From contig NZ_AP027742.1 in NCBI RefSeq assembly GCF_030296775.1, forward strand, positions 744,001 to 808,000: DNA of 64,000 nt, read 5' to 3'. Both the position numbers and the translations under genes were made by a program. The stretch comes from Claveliimonas bilis (GTDB lineage: Bacteria > Bacillota > Clostridia > Lachnospirales > Lachnospiraceae). Shown here piece after piece: positions 43,002 to 51,930 of this stretch. Below the pieces are notes generated by a model that had not been told where the DNA came from, searched no databases, and saw only the letters and a program-made list of their open reading frames with translations. The first letter of the stretch is position 1. Every line of letters starts with the position of its first letter.

Positions 43002-43892
43002 GTGAAAGTTTTAAATTTTGGATCACTGAACATTGATTATACGTATCAGGTGGAGCACATTGTAAATCCCAAGGAAACGATTTCCTCTCTTGGGCTGGAA
43101 GTTTTCCCGGGAGGAAAGGGGCTTAATCAGTCCATTGCTCTTGCAAAGGCAGGAGCGGAAGTATATCATGCAGGCCTGATCGGCGAGGACGGCCTGTTCT
43201 TGAAAGAAGTGTGCAGCAGCAATCATGTGCACACAGATTATATAAAAGAATCAGATACGCGGACCGGAAATGCGATCATTCAGGTGAGCAGCGCCGGAGA
43301 AAACAGCATTATCTTGTTTCCCGGGGCAAACCGGCAGAATACGAAGGCATATGTGGATGAGGTGCTGGGACATTTTGAGGAAGGAGATATTCTGCTTCTG
43401 CAAAATGAGATAAATGAAGTGGATTATCTGATCGAAAAAGGAAAAGAAAAGGGCATGACCGTTGCCTTTAACCCTTCTCCTTTTGACGATTATGTAAGAA
43501 AATGCGATCTGACAAAGGTAGATCTGTTTTTTGTCAATGAAGTAGAAGGAGAGCAGATTACAGGGGAAAAGCTGCCGGAAAACATCATTGCATGTATGAG
43601 AGAACAGTTCCCGGAGGCGGAAATTGTTTTGACCCTGGGTGAAAACGGCGCCATCTGGAGTGGAAAAAACGAGAATATTGCAGTGCCTGCAGTCCCGGCG
43701 GAAGCAGTGGATACTACTGCGGCTGGAGATACATTCACCGGATATTTTCTTGCAGCTGTCATAGAGGGACGAAACAAGAGACAGGCATTGGAAAGGGCGG
43801 CTATGGCATCGGCAATGGCAGTTGCCAAAAAGGGAGCGTCCATTTCTATTCCATGGAAGGAAGAAGTAGATCAAAAAATAGGGAGTGAATAA
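43002..43892 (+). CDS. Ribokinase (PfkB family)
   Basis: 296 residues, GTG start with AAGGAGG 8 nt upstream. The ribokinase N-terminus reads VLNFGSLNIDYTYQVEHIVNPKETISS, FPGGKGLNQSIALAKAGAEVYHAGLIGEDG (PfkB signature 1). ENSIILFPGANRQN is typical of ribokinases, and the catalytic DTTAAGDTFTGYFLAA (about 242-257) has GAGD replaced by AAGD. It phosphorylates ribose at O5 after nucleoside hydrolysis. Overlap or near-contact with the YbaK-type gene suggests one transcript. A closely related family member is encoded at 29147. Confidence 0.85.
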   Translation: MKVLNFGSLNIDYTYQVEHIVNPKETISSLGLEVFPGGKGLNQSIALAKAGAEVYHAGLIGEDGLFLKEVCSSNHVHTDYIKESDTRTGNAIIQVSSAGENSIILFPGANRQNTKAYVDEVLGHFEEGDILLLQNEINEVDYLIEKGKEKGMTVAFNPSPFDDYVRKCDLTKVDLFFVNEVEGEQITGEKLPENIIACMREQFPEAEIVLTLGENGAIWSGKNENIAVPAVPAEAVDTTAAGDTFTGYFLAAVIEGRNKRQALERAAMASAMAVAKKGASISIPWKEEVDQKIGSE

Positions 43893-43893
43893 G

Positions 43894-44430
43894 ATGAACG
43901 TATATGAGGGAAGACCGGAGGATTTTGAGTGCCGGAAGGAAAAGGAACAGAAAGTATATGAAATTTTGGACAGCCTTGGTATCAGATATCAGCGGGTAGA
44001 CCACGAACCGGTAGCTACTATTGAAGCCTGCCGGGAAGTGGATGAGGCTCTCGGGATTGAAATATGCAAAAATCTGTTCCTGTGTAACAGGCAGAAAACA
44101 AAATACTATCTGCTTGTAATGCCGGGAAGCAAGAACCTGCAGACAAAGGAGCTTTCGCCCCAGATTCCGTCCTCCAGACTTTCCTTTGCATCCGGGGAGG
44201 ATATGGAGAGGCTGCTGAATGTGTCGCCGGGATCGGCAACGATCATGAGCTTGATTTATGATTGTGACAATCAGGTGCAGCTTCTTGTTGACGAGGAAGT
44301 GCTCGCCGAGGAAACATTCGGATGCCATCCCTGTGTCAATACATCCAGTATGAAACTTCAGGCAGCGGATGTATTCGGGCCTTTCCTGAAGGCAGTTCAT
44401 CATGATTATATTAAAGTAAAACTTAGTTAA
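43894..44430 (+). CDS. YbaK/ProX-type aminoacyl-tRNA deacylase domain protein
   Basis: 178 residues of the YbaK/prolyl-tRNA editing (INS) family: KVYEILDSLGIRYQRVDHEPVATIEACREVDEALG, NLFLCNRQKTKYYLLVMPG, SSRLSFASGEDMERLLNVSPGSATIMSLIYD and HPCVNTSSMKL. Such free-standing editing domains hydrolyse mischarged tRNA (for example Ala- or Cys-tRNAPro). I start at ATG 43894, just after the ribokinase stop, with GGGAG 8-9 nt upstream; a GTG at 43885 is in frame. Its presence at the end of a sugar operon is probably incidental. A terminator follows. Confidence 0.85.
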   Translation: MNVYEGRPEDFECRKEKEQKVYEILDSLGIRYQRVDHEPVATIEACREVDEALGIEICKNLFLCNRQKTKYYLLVMPGSKNLQTKELSPQIPSSRLSFASGEDMERLLNVSPGSATIMSLIYDCDNQVQLLVDEEVLAEETFGCHPCVNTSSMKLQAADVFGPFLKAVHHDYIKVKLS

Positions 44431-44433
44431 AAT

Positions 44434-44487
44434 AATAACGGGGGACGTAACAAAATGCAGGTTTACTACGTGTCCCGTTATTTTTTT
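44434..44487 (+). terminator. Terminator of the sugar/nucleoside operon
   Basis: AATAACGGGGGACGTA pairs with TACGTGTCCCGTTATT (one mismatch), the loop is about 17 nt, followed by T7. Confidence 0.85.
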
Positions 44488-44561
44488 AACTTATAGCGTA
44501 TAAACCTTTTCCATTTTGCATAAACTAATGAAAGCCCGGAAAATCCACAATCAGAAGGAGC

Positions 44562-44750
44562 ATGAATGCAGTGAAAAGCATGGAAAGGTATAGCATGAAA
44601 GTTCCAGGGAAACAGGAGCGGTGCATCATTTGCGGACAAGTGACAGATATGGAGAAGGACTGGCCTGTTGCAATGCGAAAGCATTATGTGGAGGGGGCCG
44701 GTCAGCTTTGCAGAAAGTGTTATCTTGAAATTTATTCCGATGGAAATTAG
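44562..44750 (+). CDS. Small zinc-ribbon-like protein
   Basis: A protein of up to 62 residues with two CxxC pairs (CIICGQV and CRKCYLEIY), spaced 29 residues apart, as in small zinc-ribbon proteins. The ATG at 44562 is only 1-2 nt from AAGGAG (44555-44560), so the GTG at 44571 (about 10 nt away) may be the true start. It lies between two terminators and so is transcribed alone. Function unknown. Confidence 0.6.
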   Translation: MNAVKSMERYSMKVPGKQERCIICGQVTDMEKDWPVAMRKHYVEGAGQLCRKCYLEIYSDGN

Positions 44751-44756
44751 CAGTAA

Positions 44757-44802
44757 GGGACAGGAATTTTGCCGTTTCAGGCGGTGAAAATCCTGTCCCT
44801 TA
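44757..44802 (+). terminator. Terminator after the zinc-ribbon gene
   Basis: AGGGACAGGAATTTT pairs with AAAATCCTGTCCCT around a loop holding a GCC/GGC hairpin. TTATT follows directly and merges into the next promoter. Confidence 0.75.
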
Positions 44803-44831
44803 TTGACATGTAAAAGGATGGATGCTATTAT
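44803..44831 (+). promoter_or_regulatory. Sigma-A promoter of the SPFH gene
   Basis: TTGACA (44803-44808), a 17-nt spacer and TATTAT (44826-44831), 47 nt before the SPFH start. A TATAAT is also present at 44829-44834. Both hexamers match the consensus well. Confidence 0.75.
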
Positions 44832-44833
44832 AA

Positions 44834-44852
44834 TGATATCAAAATGATATCA
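44834..44852. repeat. Tandem TGATATCA palindromes (possible operator)
   Basis: Two perfect 8-bp palindromes TGATATCA (44834-44841 and 44845-44852) repeat with an 11-bp period, immediately behind the -10 box. One-helical-turn spacing is what ribbon-helix-helix repressors use. The second gene of the transcript encodes such a small protein, so autoregulation is a plausible inference. Confidence 0.5.
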
Positions 44853-44877
44853 ATTTAAAACGAAGGGGGAAAGAAAG

Positions 44878-45867
44878 ATGAGTAAGGAAAAAATTCAGGA
44901 AGAAAAGATTCTTCACCCGGCAAGCGGATATGCTATGATGTTTATAGGAATTGTGGGAATGCTTCTGGGTATTGCCCTTATGGTTTTAGGACCGATATTT
45001 GGAAGTTTGTCCGGAAGCGGTTTTTTGATCGGCGTCGGTATTACACTTGGCATTATCGTTGAGACAGCAGCGATCATTCTGCTCTGTGGGCTTAAGGTAC
45101 TCAATCCTAATGAAGCTTATGTGTTTACTGTTTTCGGAAAGTATTACGGCACATTGAAGAAACCTGGATTTTTCTGGGTAAATCCTTTCTGCAGCGCTAT
45201 TAATCCTATTATAAAAGGGGCGCCGATTGTCACATCTAATGGAGGCCGTAATGTATCTATTTCTACAGGGGGAAGAGAAAAGAAAGTTTCTTTGAAGGCC
45301 ATGACGCTTGACAATAAGCTTCAGAAAGTTAATGATCAGCTTGGAAATCCCGTAGAGATCGGTGCAGTGGTAATCTGGCGGGTAGTAAACCCTACAAAAG
45401 CAGTGATCAATGTGGAAAACTATAAGAATTATCTTTCCATTCAGTGCGACTCTATTATTCGGAATACGGCAAGACAGTATCCTTACGATACAAGCGAGGA
45501 CGGAGATGAGAAGTCTCTCCGCGGCAGCAGTCAGGAAATTGCAGACATCATGGGACGTGAACTGCAGCAGAAAGTAGAAGAAGCAGGCATTAAAATACAG
45601 GAAGTGCGCATCACTCATCTTGCCTATGCTCCGGAAATCGCATCCGCTATGCTTCAGAGGCAGCAGGCAGCCGCTATCATTGATGCCAGACAGAAGATCG
45701 TAGAGGGAGCTGTCGGCATGGTGGAAATGGCGCTTAATAAGCTCAATGAAAATGACATTGTGGAGCTGGATGAGGAGAGAAAGGCAGCCATGGTGAGCAA
45801 TCTGCTTGTTGTCCTGTGCGGAAATAAGGATGCACAGCCGATCGTTAACAGCGGAAGCCTTTATTAA
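44878..45867 (+). CDS. SPFH/band-7 membrane protein
   Basis: 329 residues. Two N-terminal transmembrane helices (about 20-42 and 48-72) are followed by an SPFH domain ([63 protein letters not shown]) and a coiled-coil region with Ala/Gln/Arg-rich [21 protein letters not shown]. It resembles flotillin-like or stomatin-like scaffold proteins in membrane microdomains. AAGGGGGAAAG lies before the ATG. The small RHH-like gene follows 53 nt downstream, an arrangement I recall in other Firmicutes. Confidence 0.9.
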   Translation: MSKEKIQEEKILHPASGYAMMFIGIVGMLLGIALMVLGPIFGSLSGSGFLIGVGITLGIIVETAAIILLCGLKVLNPNEAYVFTVFGKYYGTLKKPGFFWVNPFCSAINPIIKGAPIVTSNGGRNVSISTGGREKKVSLKAMTLDNKLQKVNDQLGNPVEIGAVVIWRVVNPTKAVINVENYKNYLSIQCDSIIRNTARQYPYDTSEDGDEKSLRGSSQEIADIMGRELQQKVEEAGIKIQEVRITHLAYAPEIASAMLQRQQAAAIIDARQKIVEGAVGMVEMALNKLNENDIVELDEERKAAMVSNLLVVLCGNKDAQPIVNSGSLY

Positions 45868-45919
45868 AACTGCTTTTTATTAAATTGTTGAAAAGGCAGG
45901 AACGGGAGGGGGAAAGCTT

Positions 45920-46108
45920 TTGGAAAAAGAAAAGAAAGCATCGGACAAAACCAAAGCGAAGAAACAGGTTCCCCTTCGGCTGTCTCCCAAATTATATGAG
46001 GAGATTGCACAGTGGGCGGAAGATGATTTCCGGTCAATGAATGGGCAGATAGAATATCTTTTGACAGAGTGTGTGAAACGCCGGAAAGGAAAGAAGGATA
46101 CCATATAG
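45920..46108 (+). CDS. Small Arc/ribbon-helix-helix-like protein
   Basis: 62 residues with TTG start after GGGAGGGGGAAAG. A Lys-rich N-terminus is followed by QVPLRLSPKLYEEIAQWAEDDFRSMNGQIEYLLTECVKR, which has the Arc/MetJ pattern: a beta strand with alternating hydrophilic residues (VPLRLS), helix, and a G-Q-I-E-Y-L-L helix. It is probably a DNA-binding dimer, but some SPFH partners of this kind have no known DNA target. It may bind the tandem palindromes upstream of the SPFH gene. A strong terminator follows. Confidence 0.72.
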   Translation: MEKEKKASDKTKAKKQVPLRLSPKLYEEIAQWAEDDFRSMNGQIEYLLTECVKRRKGKKDTI

Positions 46109-46119
46109 AGGGAAAACAG

Positions 46120-46163
46120 AAGGCAGGAGGAAACTCGGGCAACCCGTTTCCTCCTGCCTTTGG
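46120..46163 (+). terminator. Terminator after the SPFH transcript
   Basis: AAGGCAGGAGGAAAC pairs with GTTTCCTCCTGCCTT with a GGG/CCC inner hairpin and a TTTGG tail. Confidence 0.8.
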
Positions 46164-46227
46164 TTGTGCTTTTTGGCCTTTCATATTATAATAAGTGGCA
46201 GAGCAAAAGCGGAAAGAAGGAATCTTT

Positions 46228-49200
46228 ATGTACATAGCAGATCTGCACATCCACTCCAGATATTCCCGCGCTACCAGCAAAGACTGCACGCCGGAATATC
46301 TGAATCTGTGGGCGAGAAGAAAAGGAATCCATATTGTAGGGACAGGGGATTTTACTCACCCGGCCTGGAGAGAAGAGCTGAAGGAAAAGCTGGAACCGGC
46401 AGAGGGCGGCCTGTATGTATTGAAAAAGGAATATCGGATTCCTGATCCGGCCGGAGAAGGGGCAGCAGATCCACGGTTTGTTGTCACGGGAGAAATCAGC
46501 TCCATTTATAAAAAGGGCGGAAAGGTACGAAAAGTCCACAGTCTGATCCTTCTTCCGGGCCTGGAGGAAGCGGAAAATATTGCGCGCCGGCTGGAGGCAA
46601 TTGGAAATATACATTCCGACGGGAGACCTATTCTGGGAGTGCCCTGCCGGGATCTTCTGGAGATCGTTCTGGAAGCCGCCCCGGAGGGTATCTATGTACC
46701 GGCTCATATCTGGACTCCTCACTTTTCCCTGTTTGGAGCATTTTCGGGATTTGATACGGCAGAAGAGTGCTTTGAAGATCTGACGCCCTACATCCATGCC
46801 GTAGAGACGGGGCTTTCTTCTGATCCGACTATGAACTGGAGAGTGTCAGCTCTGGACCGCTTTCATCTGATTTCCAATTCCGACGCCCATTCCCCTGCAA
46901 AGCTTGGGCGGGAGGCTAACCTTCTGGATATAGAGTTGTCCTATCAGGGGATCTATCGGGCGATCCAGGAAGGAAAAGGACTGAAAGGAACCATTGAGTT
47001 TTTCCCGGAAGAAGGGAAATATCACATGGACGGACATAGAAAATGCGGCCTTTGTCTGACGCCGGAAGAAACGAACAAATTTGACGGCATTTGTCCGGTG
47101 TGCGGCAAAAAGATTACTATAGGAGTATCTCACCGGGTAGAGGAACTGGCAGACCGGGCGGAAGGATACCGGCCGGAGAAGGCGGCGGACTTTGAAAGTC
47201 TTGTTCCCCTTCCGGAGGTGATCGGATCCGCATACGGATGTTCGGCTGCCAGCAAGAAAGTGGTCAGAGAATATGAAAGTATGCTGCAGCGCCTTGGACC
47301 GGAATTTGAGATACTAAGAAAGATTCCTCTGGAAGAAATACAAGCGGTATCAGGTCATCGGATGGCGGAAGGGATAGCGAGACTCCGGGAGGGGAAAGCA
47401 GAAAGGATCCCGGGCTTTGACGGTGAATATGGAACGATCCGGCTTTTCCGTCCGGAAGAGGTCCGCGAAACAGAAGGGCAGCTGGATTTCTTTGCTCTTC
47501 TTGGAAGGACGGAAACCGGAAATCAGGACGGGTTACGGTGTAAAAATCAGGAAGAGCTTTTAAAAGAAAAAGAGATTTCGAGTGAAAAAGAGAACGGGCA
47601 GCAGGAGAGAAAAGAAGAGCTGAATCCGCAGCAGCTTCAGGCTGTACAGTGTGCGGGAAGGATTGTGGCTGTTCTTGCAGGTCCGGGAACCGGCAAAACA
47701 AAGACGCTGATCGCGAAGATTTTGTATCTGATGGAACACCGGAAAATAAAAGCCGGTGATATCATGGCAGTGACATTTACCAACCAGGCTGCCAGGGAGA
47801 TGACGGAACGTCTGGAATCGGCTCTTGGCGGGAAAAGGCGTCTTGCAAAAATCCGGATCGGGACATTCCATGCCCTTTGTCTGTCCTTTTTAAAGGGACA
47901 GGGAAGGGAAGTCATGCTGACAGCGGAGCTGGAGCGAAAAGAGATGGCGGAACAGGCAGTGGATGAGAGCCGGATCGCCATGAAGACAGAGGAATTTCTG
48001 GAAGAATTGTCACGGCAGAAGGCAGGAATGGAGCCGCCGGAGCGTACGGAAGAGGAAAAGAGGCTCTGGGAAGAAGCGGTACAAAAGTATGAAGAAGAGA
48101 AAAGGAACAATTCTTTGTTAGATTTTGATGATCTTCTTCTGGAGACTTTGGAACTTTTAGAAAACGGCGCGAAAGGGAAAAACTTCGGAACCCCTTCCTA
48201 CATTCTGGTAGATGAGTTCCAGGATATTAATCCGCTTCAGTACCGTCTGATCCAGGCGTGGAACAGGGAGGCAAAAGAATTGTTTGTCATTGGCGACGCC
48301 GATCAGTCCATCTACGGATTCCGAGGCGCGTCCGCTGCATGTTTTGAATCCCTGAAAGCAGATATACCGGATCTGGAAATCATCCGGCTGACGGAAAATT
48401 ACCGTTCTTCCCCGCAGATCCTGCAGGCGGCGGAAACGGTTTTGGATGGAGCACTTGGCTCAAGGCTCCACCCCAATTGCCCGGATCAGGATCCGGTGCG
48501 GCTTTATCAGGCAGGGAGCAGGATGGGAGAAGCGATCTTTATTGCCAAAGAGATCGGGAGGATGGCAGGTGGAATCGGTATGCTGGAAGCCCAGGCTCTT
48601 TCCGGGAAGGAGTATGACAGAAAAGTCCGCTCTTTTGATGAGATTGCCGTACTTTGCCGTACCCACAGGCAGGCGGCGCTGCTGGAGAAGTGCTTCAGGC
48701 AGGAAGGGATTCCCTATGTGACAGCAGGAAGGGAGAGCTTCCTGGAGGAAGAAAAAGTGCAGGGAAGCTTCTGCTTTTTCCGCTGCCTTGAACATACCGA
48801 TGATATGTCCGCAAAGAGGCAGAGTGCAAAGATTTTGTGGAAACTTTCCTGGAATCCGGTAACAGAGCAGATCCTGGATGAACAGATACAGAAATATCAG
48901 CCCCTTTACCGGAAGAAAAAGCCGCTGGATTTTCTGAAGATCTGGCTTGAAGATATGCAGCTTCAGGAAAACGAAGCAATGAAAATGCTGGTTTCATCTT
49001 CTGTATTTTATAAGGCGATGCCGGAGTTTCTCCGGAACTTTGAGCTGGGCGTGGAAAGCGATCTGAGGCGATGCGGGGATAGAAACTATACAGCAGGGGC
49101 AGTCAGGATCATGACGCTCCATGGTTCCAAAGGGCTGGAATTTCCTGTTGTGATGATCTGCGGAACAGAGAAAGGGTGCATCCCGCTGGAGAGCGAGAGC

Positions 49201-49404
49201 TATTCTGTTGATATCAGTGAAGAAAAACGTCTTTTGTATGTGGGAATGACACGTGCCAAAGAAGAGCTGATCCTGACGTTTTCAGGAGAGGAATCGCCTT
49301 TTCTTGCAGAGATCGGAGAGTCTGTGATTCAAAGAGAACAGGGACGGATCCGCAGCAGAGAAGAGAATTACCATCAGATGACCTTATTTGAAGAAGGATT
49401 ATAG
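46228..49404 (+). CDS. EndoQ-like PHP nuclease domain fused to UvrD-type helicase
   Basis: 1058 residues. Residues about 1-370 match the PHP-fold EndoQ/TIGR00375 group: DLHIHSRYSRATSKDCTPEYL (metal-binding His7 and His9), GTGDFTHP, HIWTPHFSLFG, SNSDAHSPAKLGREAN. A zinc-binding CGLC/CPVC segment lies at about 273-295. EndoQ homologues nick DNA at deaminated bases. After a linker, the UvrD/Rep superfamily 1 helicase begins: Walker A AGPGTGKT (about 484-491), DEFQDINPLQ, GDADQSIYGFRG, LTENYRSS, TLHGSKGLEF and LYVGMTRAKEEL. ATG 46228 has a GAAAGAAGG site; the upstream GTG at 46195 is weaker. It suggests coupled incision and unwinding in base-damage repair. Confidence 0.88.
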   Translation: MYIADLHIHSRYSRATSKDCTPEYLNLWARRKGIHIVGTGDFTHPAWREELKEKLEPAEGGLYVLKKEYRIPDPAGEGAADPRFVVTGEISSIYKKGGKVRKVHSLILLPGLEEAENIARRLEAIGNIHSDGRPILGVPCRDLLEIVLEAAPEGIYVPAHIWTPHFSLFGAFSGFDTAEECFEDLTPYIHAVETGLSSDPTMNWRVSALDRFHLISNSDAHSPAKLGREANLLDIELSYQGIYRAIQEGKGLKGTIEFFPEEGKYHMDGHRKCGLCLTPEETNKFDGICPVCGKKITIGVSHRVEELADRAEGYRPEKAADFESLVPLPEVIGSAYGCSAASKKVVREYESMLQRLGPEFEILRKIPLEEIQAVSGHRMAEGIARLREGKAERIPGFDGEYGTIRLFRPEEVRETEGQLDFFALLGRTETGNQDGLRCKNQEELLKEKEISSEKENGQQERKEELNPQQLQAVQCAGRIVAVLAGPGTGKTKTLIAKILYLMEHRKIKAGDIMAVTFTNQAAREMTERLESALGGKRRLAKIRIGTFHALCLSFLKGQGREVMLTAELERKEMAEQAVDESRIAMKTEEFLEELSRQKAGMEPPERTEEEKRLWEEAVQKYEEEKRNNSLLDFDDLLLETLELLENGAKGKNFGTPSYILVDEFQDINPLQYRLIQAWNREAKELFVIGDADQSIYGFRGASAACFESLKADIPDLEIIRLTENYRSSPQILQAAETVLDGALGSRLHPNCPDQDPVRLYQAGSRMGEAIFIAKEIGRMAGGIGMLEAQALSGKEYDRKVRSFDEIAVLCRTHRQAALLEKCFRQEGIPYVTAGRESFLEEEKVQGSFCFFRCLEHTDDMSAKRQSAKILWKLSWNPVTEQILDEQIQKYQPLYRKKKPLDFLKIWLEDMQLQENEAMKMLVSSSVFYKAMPEFLRNFELGVESDLRRCGDRNYTAGAVRIMTLHGSKGLEFPVVMICGTEKGCIPLESESYSVDISEEKRLLYVGMTRAKEELILTFSGEESPFLAEIGESVIQREQGRIRSREENYHQMTLFEEGL

Positions 49405-49435
49405 ATAGATACCATAGTGGAGAGTGTGAAAATTT

Positions 49436-50098
49436 ATGATAAGAAATATAGAACTTTCGGAGATTTCCGACGGCAGCCTTTACACATCGGCAGACATGGC
49501 AAAAGCCGACTGCCGGGGCTGTGAAGGATGCTTTGCCTGCTGCCGCGGCATGGGAAGATCCATTGTCCTGGATCCCTGGGATATTGCACAGATGACGGAA
49601 GGAACAGAAAGAACTTTTGCAGAATTGATGGAAGGGGTCATTGAGCTGAATGTGGTGGACGGTATGATTCTGCCGAATCTTCGTATGGATGAAAAGACAG
49701 AGAAATGCACATTTCTTGATCAGGAAGGCCGTTGCAGCATTCACAGATTCCGTCCGGGAATCTGCAGGATGTTTCCGCTGGGAAGATATTATGAAGAAAA
49801 CGGATTCCGATATTTTCTGCAGATACATGAGTGCCAAAAGAAGGACAGGAGCAAAGTTAAGATCAAGAAGTGGCTGGACATTGCAAACTTAAAAGCATAC
49901 GAAGCTTATATCTGGGACTGGCACCAGTTTCTTGCACTTTGCCGGAGAGAGTCAGCCCAGCTTGAAGAGGCGCAGATAAAGATACTGCAGACATATCTGC
50001 TTCGCACATTTTATCAGACGCCCTACGGTTCTGAAGATTTTTACAAAACATTTTATGAACGTATGGCAGCGGTAAAGGAGACACTTGGATTATGCTAG
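49436..50098 (+). CDS. YkgJ-type cysteine-cluster protein
   Basis: 220 residues with CRGCEGCFACCRGMG (about 26-40) and a later CTFLDQEGRCSIHRFRPGICRMFPLGRY. This eight-Cys pattern is the zinc- or iron-chelating cluster of the YkgJ/CxxCxxCC family (PF03692), whose function is unknown. The next gene overlaps by 7 bp, so the two are translated together. Confidence 0.85.
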   Translation: MIRNIELSEISDGSLYTSADMAKADCRGCEGCFACCRGMGRSIVLDPWDIAQMTEGTERTFAELMEGVIELNVVDGMILPNLRMDEKTEKCTFLDQEGRCSIHRFRPGICRMFPLGRYYEENGFRYFLQIHECQKKDRSKVKIKKWLDIANLKAYEAYIWDWHQFLALCRRESAQLEEAQIKILQTYLLRTFYQTPYGSEDFYKTFYERMAAVKETLGLC

Positions 50099-51189
50099 AA
50101 CATTACGAAGAGAGGAAAAAATTTCTTCCCGGTCTGGGAAAAGATATGCCGGAGACTTACGGAAAGCTGGCGGAGATTTTCCAGTACCAGGTTTTTGAAC
50201 TTTACGAAGAGGTGATCGGGCCAAGAAACAGCAGTTATTATATTCCCTATATGATGAACGATGCTCTGGAATGTTATCTTGTACTGAAGGATGCCAGAAT
50301 AACAGGAGAATACTTGCAGCTGGATCCGGAGGAATTTCCCCTGCAGGCCCAGATTGCACAAAGAGACGGACAGACGGCTCTGATCGTCAAGCAGGGGAGC
50401 GAGAACATTTTTACGATCTGGTTCCGGGAAATAGAGGAATCGTTCCAGTGCTATCAATATCACAGGATCGGACATTTCTGGGTGGAAGGGCAGGAACACT
50501 GGCGTCAGCTGGTGTATATGACAGGAACGATTTATGATAAGTATGAATATATGAAGGAAAAGGCATGCAGCGATCTGGAGATGGAGCTTATGCACCTGGT
50601 CGAGTTTCCGCCTTTTCGCTTTTGGTCGCCGGTGGAGGAATCTCTGGAGGAAAGATATCCATCAAGTCCCAGGGGGGCGGCATGTATGAAAAAGTTTGCC
50701 AAAGAAGCCGGGGATGGGATGTACGCTTTTTTGACCGGAATTTATGAAAAATTTCCGGCAGAATTTTTGGAAAAGAGGCTGGCGTCCATGCTTTGCAGTC
50801 CTGCAAGGGAACCTTTGTATGAAATGATTTACGAAAAAATCCGAAAGGCGTCTCTTGCATACCCGAAGAGGGATTACGGAGAACCCTTAAATACAGAGAT
50901 TCTGAAAAAGAGAAAGGCTGTAAACCGCCGGCTGAAAAAGGCAGGATTTGAAGGGAGATATCCTTTTTACAGGAAAGACGACCTTCAGATCGTTGCAACA
51001 GAGGAACATCCCTTTACCTGCATGGAATCAAGGGACTTTGTTTTCCGCATACAGTTTATGGTGTCAAAATGCCGGAAAGCATGCGGGAGAAACGGAGGTT
51101 TTTTCAGGTCGAGGGACAGGAAAAGCTGGATTTTGGAAGATCTGGATCCTGTTTTGTCCGGAGGTCTTGAGAGGAAGAGCACAGGTTAA
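50092..51189 (+). CDS. Uncharacterised protein (possibly DUF3878)
   Basis: 365 residues, soluble, rich in aromatic residues and Glu/Lys, with no signal peptide or transmembrane helix. I do not recognise it firmly; the length, composition and Clostridia-type neighbourhood fit DUF3878. Notable segments: FELYEEVIGPRNSSYYIPYMM, RFWSPVEESLEERYPSSPRGAACMKKFAKEAGDGMY, and a basic C-terminus ending RSRDRKSWILEDLDPVLSGGLERKSTG. It overlaps the YkgJ-type gene, has GGAGA inside that gene as its ribosome binding site, and precedes nth by 51 nt. Confidence 0.65.
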   Translation: MLEHYEERKKFLPGLGKDMPETYGKLAEIFQYQVFELYEEVIGPRNSSYYIPYMMNDALECYLVLKDARITGEYLQLDPEEFPLQAQIAQRDGQTALIVKQGSENIFTIWFREIEESFQCYQYHRIGHFWVEGQEHWRQLVYMTGTIYDKYEYMKEKACSDLEMELMHLVEFPPFRFWSPVEESLEERYPSSPRGAACMKKFAKEAGDGMYAFLTGIYEKFPAEFLEKRLASMLCSPAREPLYEMIYEKIRKASLAYPKRDYGEPLNTEILKKRKAVNRRLKKAGFEGRYPFYRKDDLQIVATEEHPFTCMESRDFVFRIQFMVSKCRKACGRNGGFFRSRDRKSWILEDLDPVLSGGLERKSTG

Positions 51190-51240
51190 AGAAACACATA
51201 AAAAAGTATAAAATAAAAAGTACAAAGAGAGGAAGGAAAA

Positions 51241-51876
51241 ATGACAAAAAAGCAGCTGGCATTAGAAGTGATCGAAAGATTGAAAAGAGAATATCCGGAT
51301 GCAGGATGTACCCTGGATTACGATCAGGCCTGGAAGCTTCTTGTAAGTGTGCGTCTGGCAGCACAGTGTACAGATGAAAGAGTCAATAAGATTGTAGAAG
51401 TTCTATATGACAAATATCCGGATGTAAATGCTCTTGCAGAGGCGGATGTAGAAGATATTGAAAATATTGTCAGACCCTGCGGGCTTGGCAAGAGCAAAGC
51501 GAGAGATATCAGCGCATGTATGAAGATATTGAAGGAGGAATATGACGGGAAGGTTCCGGATGATTTCGACGCTCTCTTAAAGCTTCCGGGAGTGGGGAGA
51601 AAGAGCGCTAATCTGATCATGGGGGATGTGTTTGGCAAGCCTGCCATTGTCACCGATACCCATTGTATCAGGCTGACAAACCGGATCGGTCTGGTGGATG
51701 GCATCAAGGAACCAAAGAAAGTAGAGATGGCTCTTTGGAAGATCATTCCTCCGGAAGAAGGAAGTGATTTCTGTCACCGCCTTGTCTACCATGGCCGGGA
51801 TGTGTGTACAGCAAGGACAAAACCGTATTGCGATAAATGCTGCCTTAATGATATCTGTAAGAAAAAAGGAATATAG
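51241..51876 (+). CDS. nth: Endonuclease III (Nth)
   Basis: 211 residues, DNA glycosylase/AP lyase for oxidised pyrimidines. The helix-hairpin-helix LLKLPGVGRKSANLIMGDVFG (catalytic Lys in GVGRKSAN, about residue 120) is followed by the invariant Asp in VTDTHC (Asp139 region) and a C-terminal [4Fe-4S] loop CTARTKPYCDKCCLNDIC. The loop has one residue more between the first two Cys than E. coli Nth. AGAGAGGAAGG precedes ATG. Confidence 0.95.
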   Translation: MTKKQLALEVIERLKREYPDAGCTLDYDQAWKLLVSVRLAAQCTDERVNKIVEVLYDKYPDVNALAEADVEDIENIVRPCGLGKSKARDISACMKILKEEYDGKVPDDFDALLKLPGVGRKSANLIMGDVFGKPAIVTDTHCIRLTNRIGLVDGIKEPKKVEMALWKIIPPEEGSDFCHRLVYHGRDVCTARTKPYCDKCCLNDICKKKGI

Positions 51877-51885
51877 ATAAAAGAA

Positions 51886-51912
51886 GGGCGGTCCCGGTAA
51901 GGGGCCGCCCGA
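51886..51912 (-). terminator. Terminator between nth and hsp20
   Basis: GGGCGGTCCC pairs with GGGGCCGCCC around GGTAA. On the minus strand the hairpin is followed by TTCTTTT, so it mainly ends hsp20 transcription. Confidence 0.75.
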
Positions 51913-51930
51913 AAGCGAGGGGGAGAAAGT

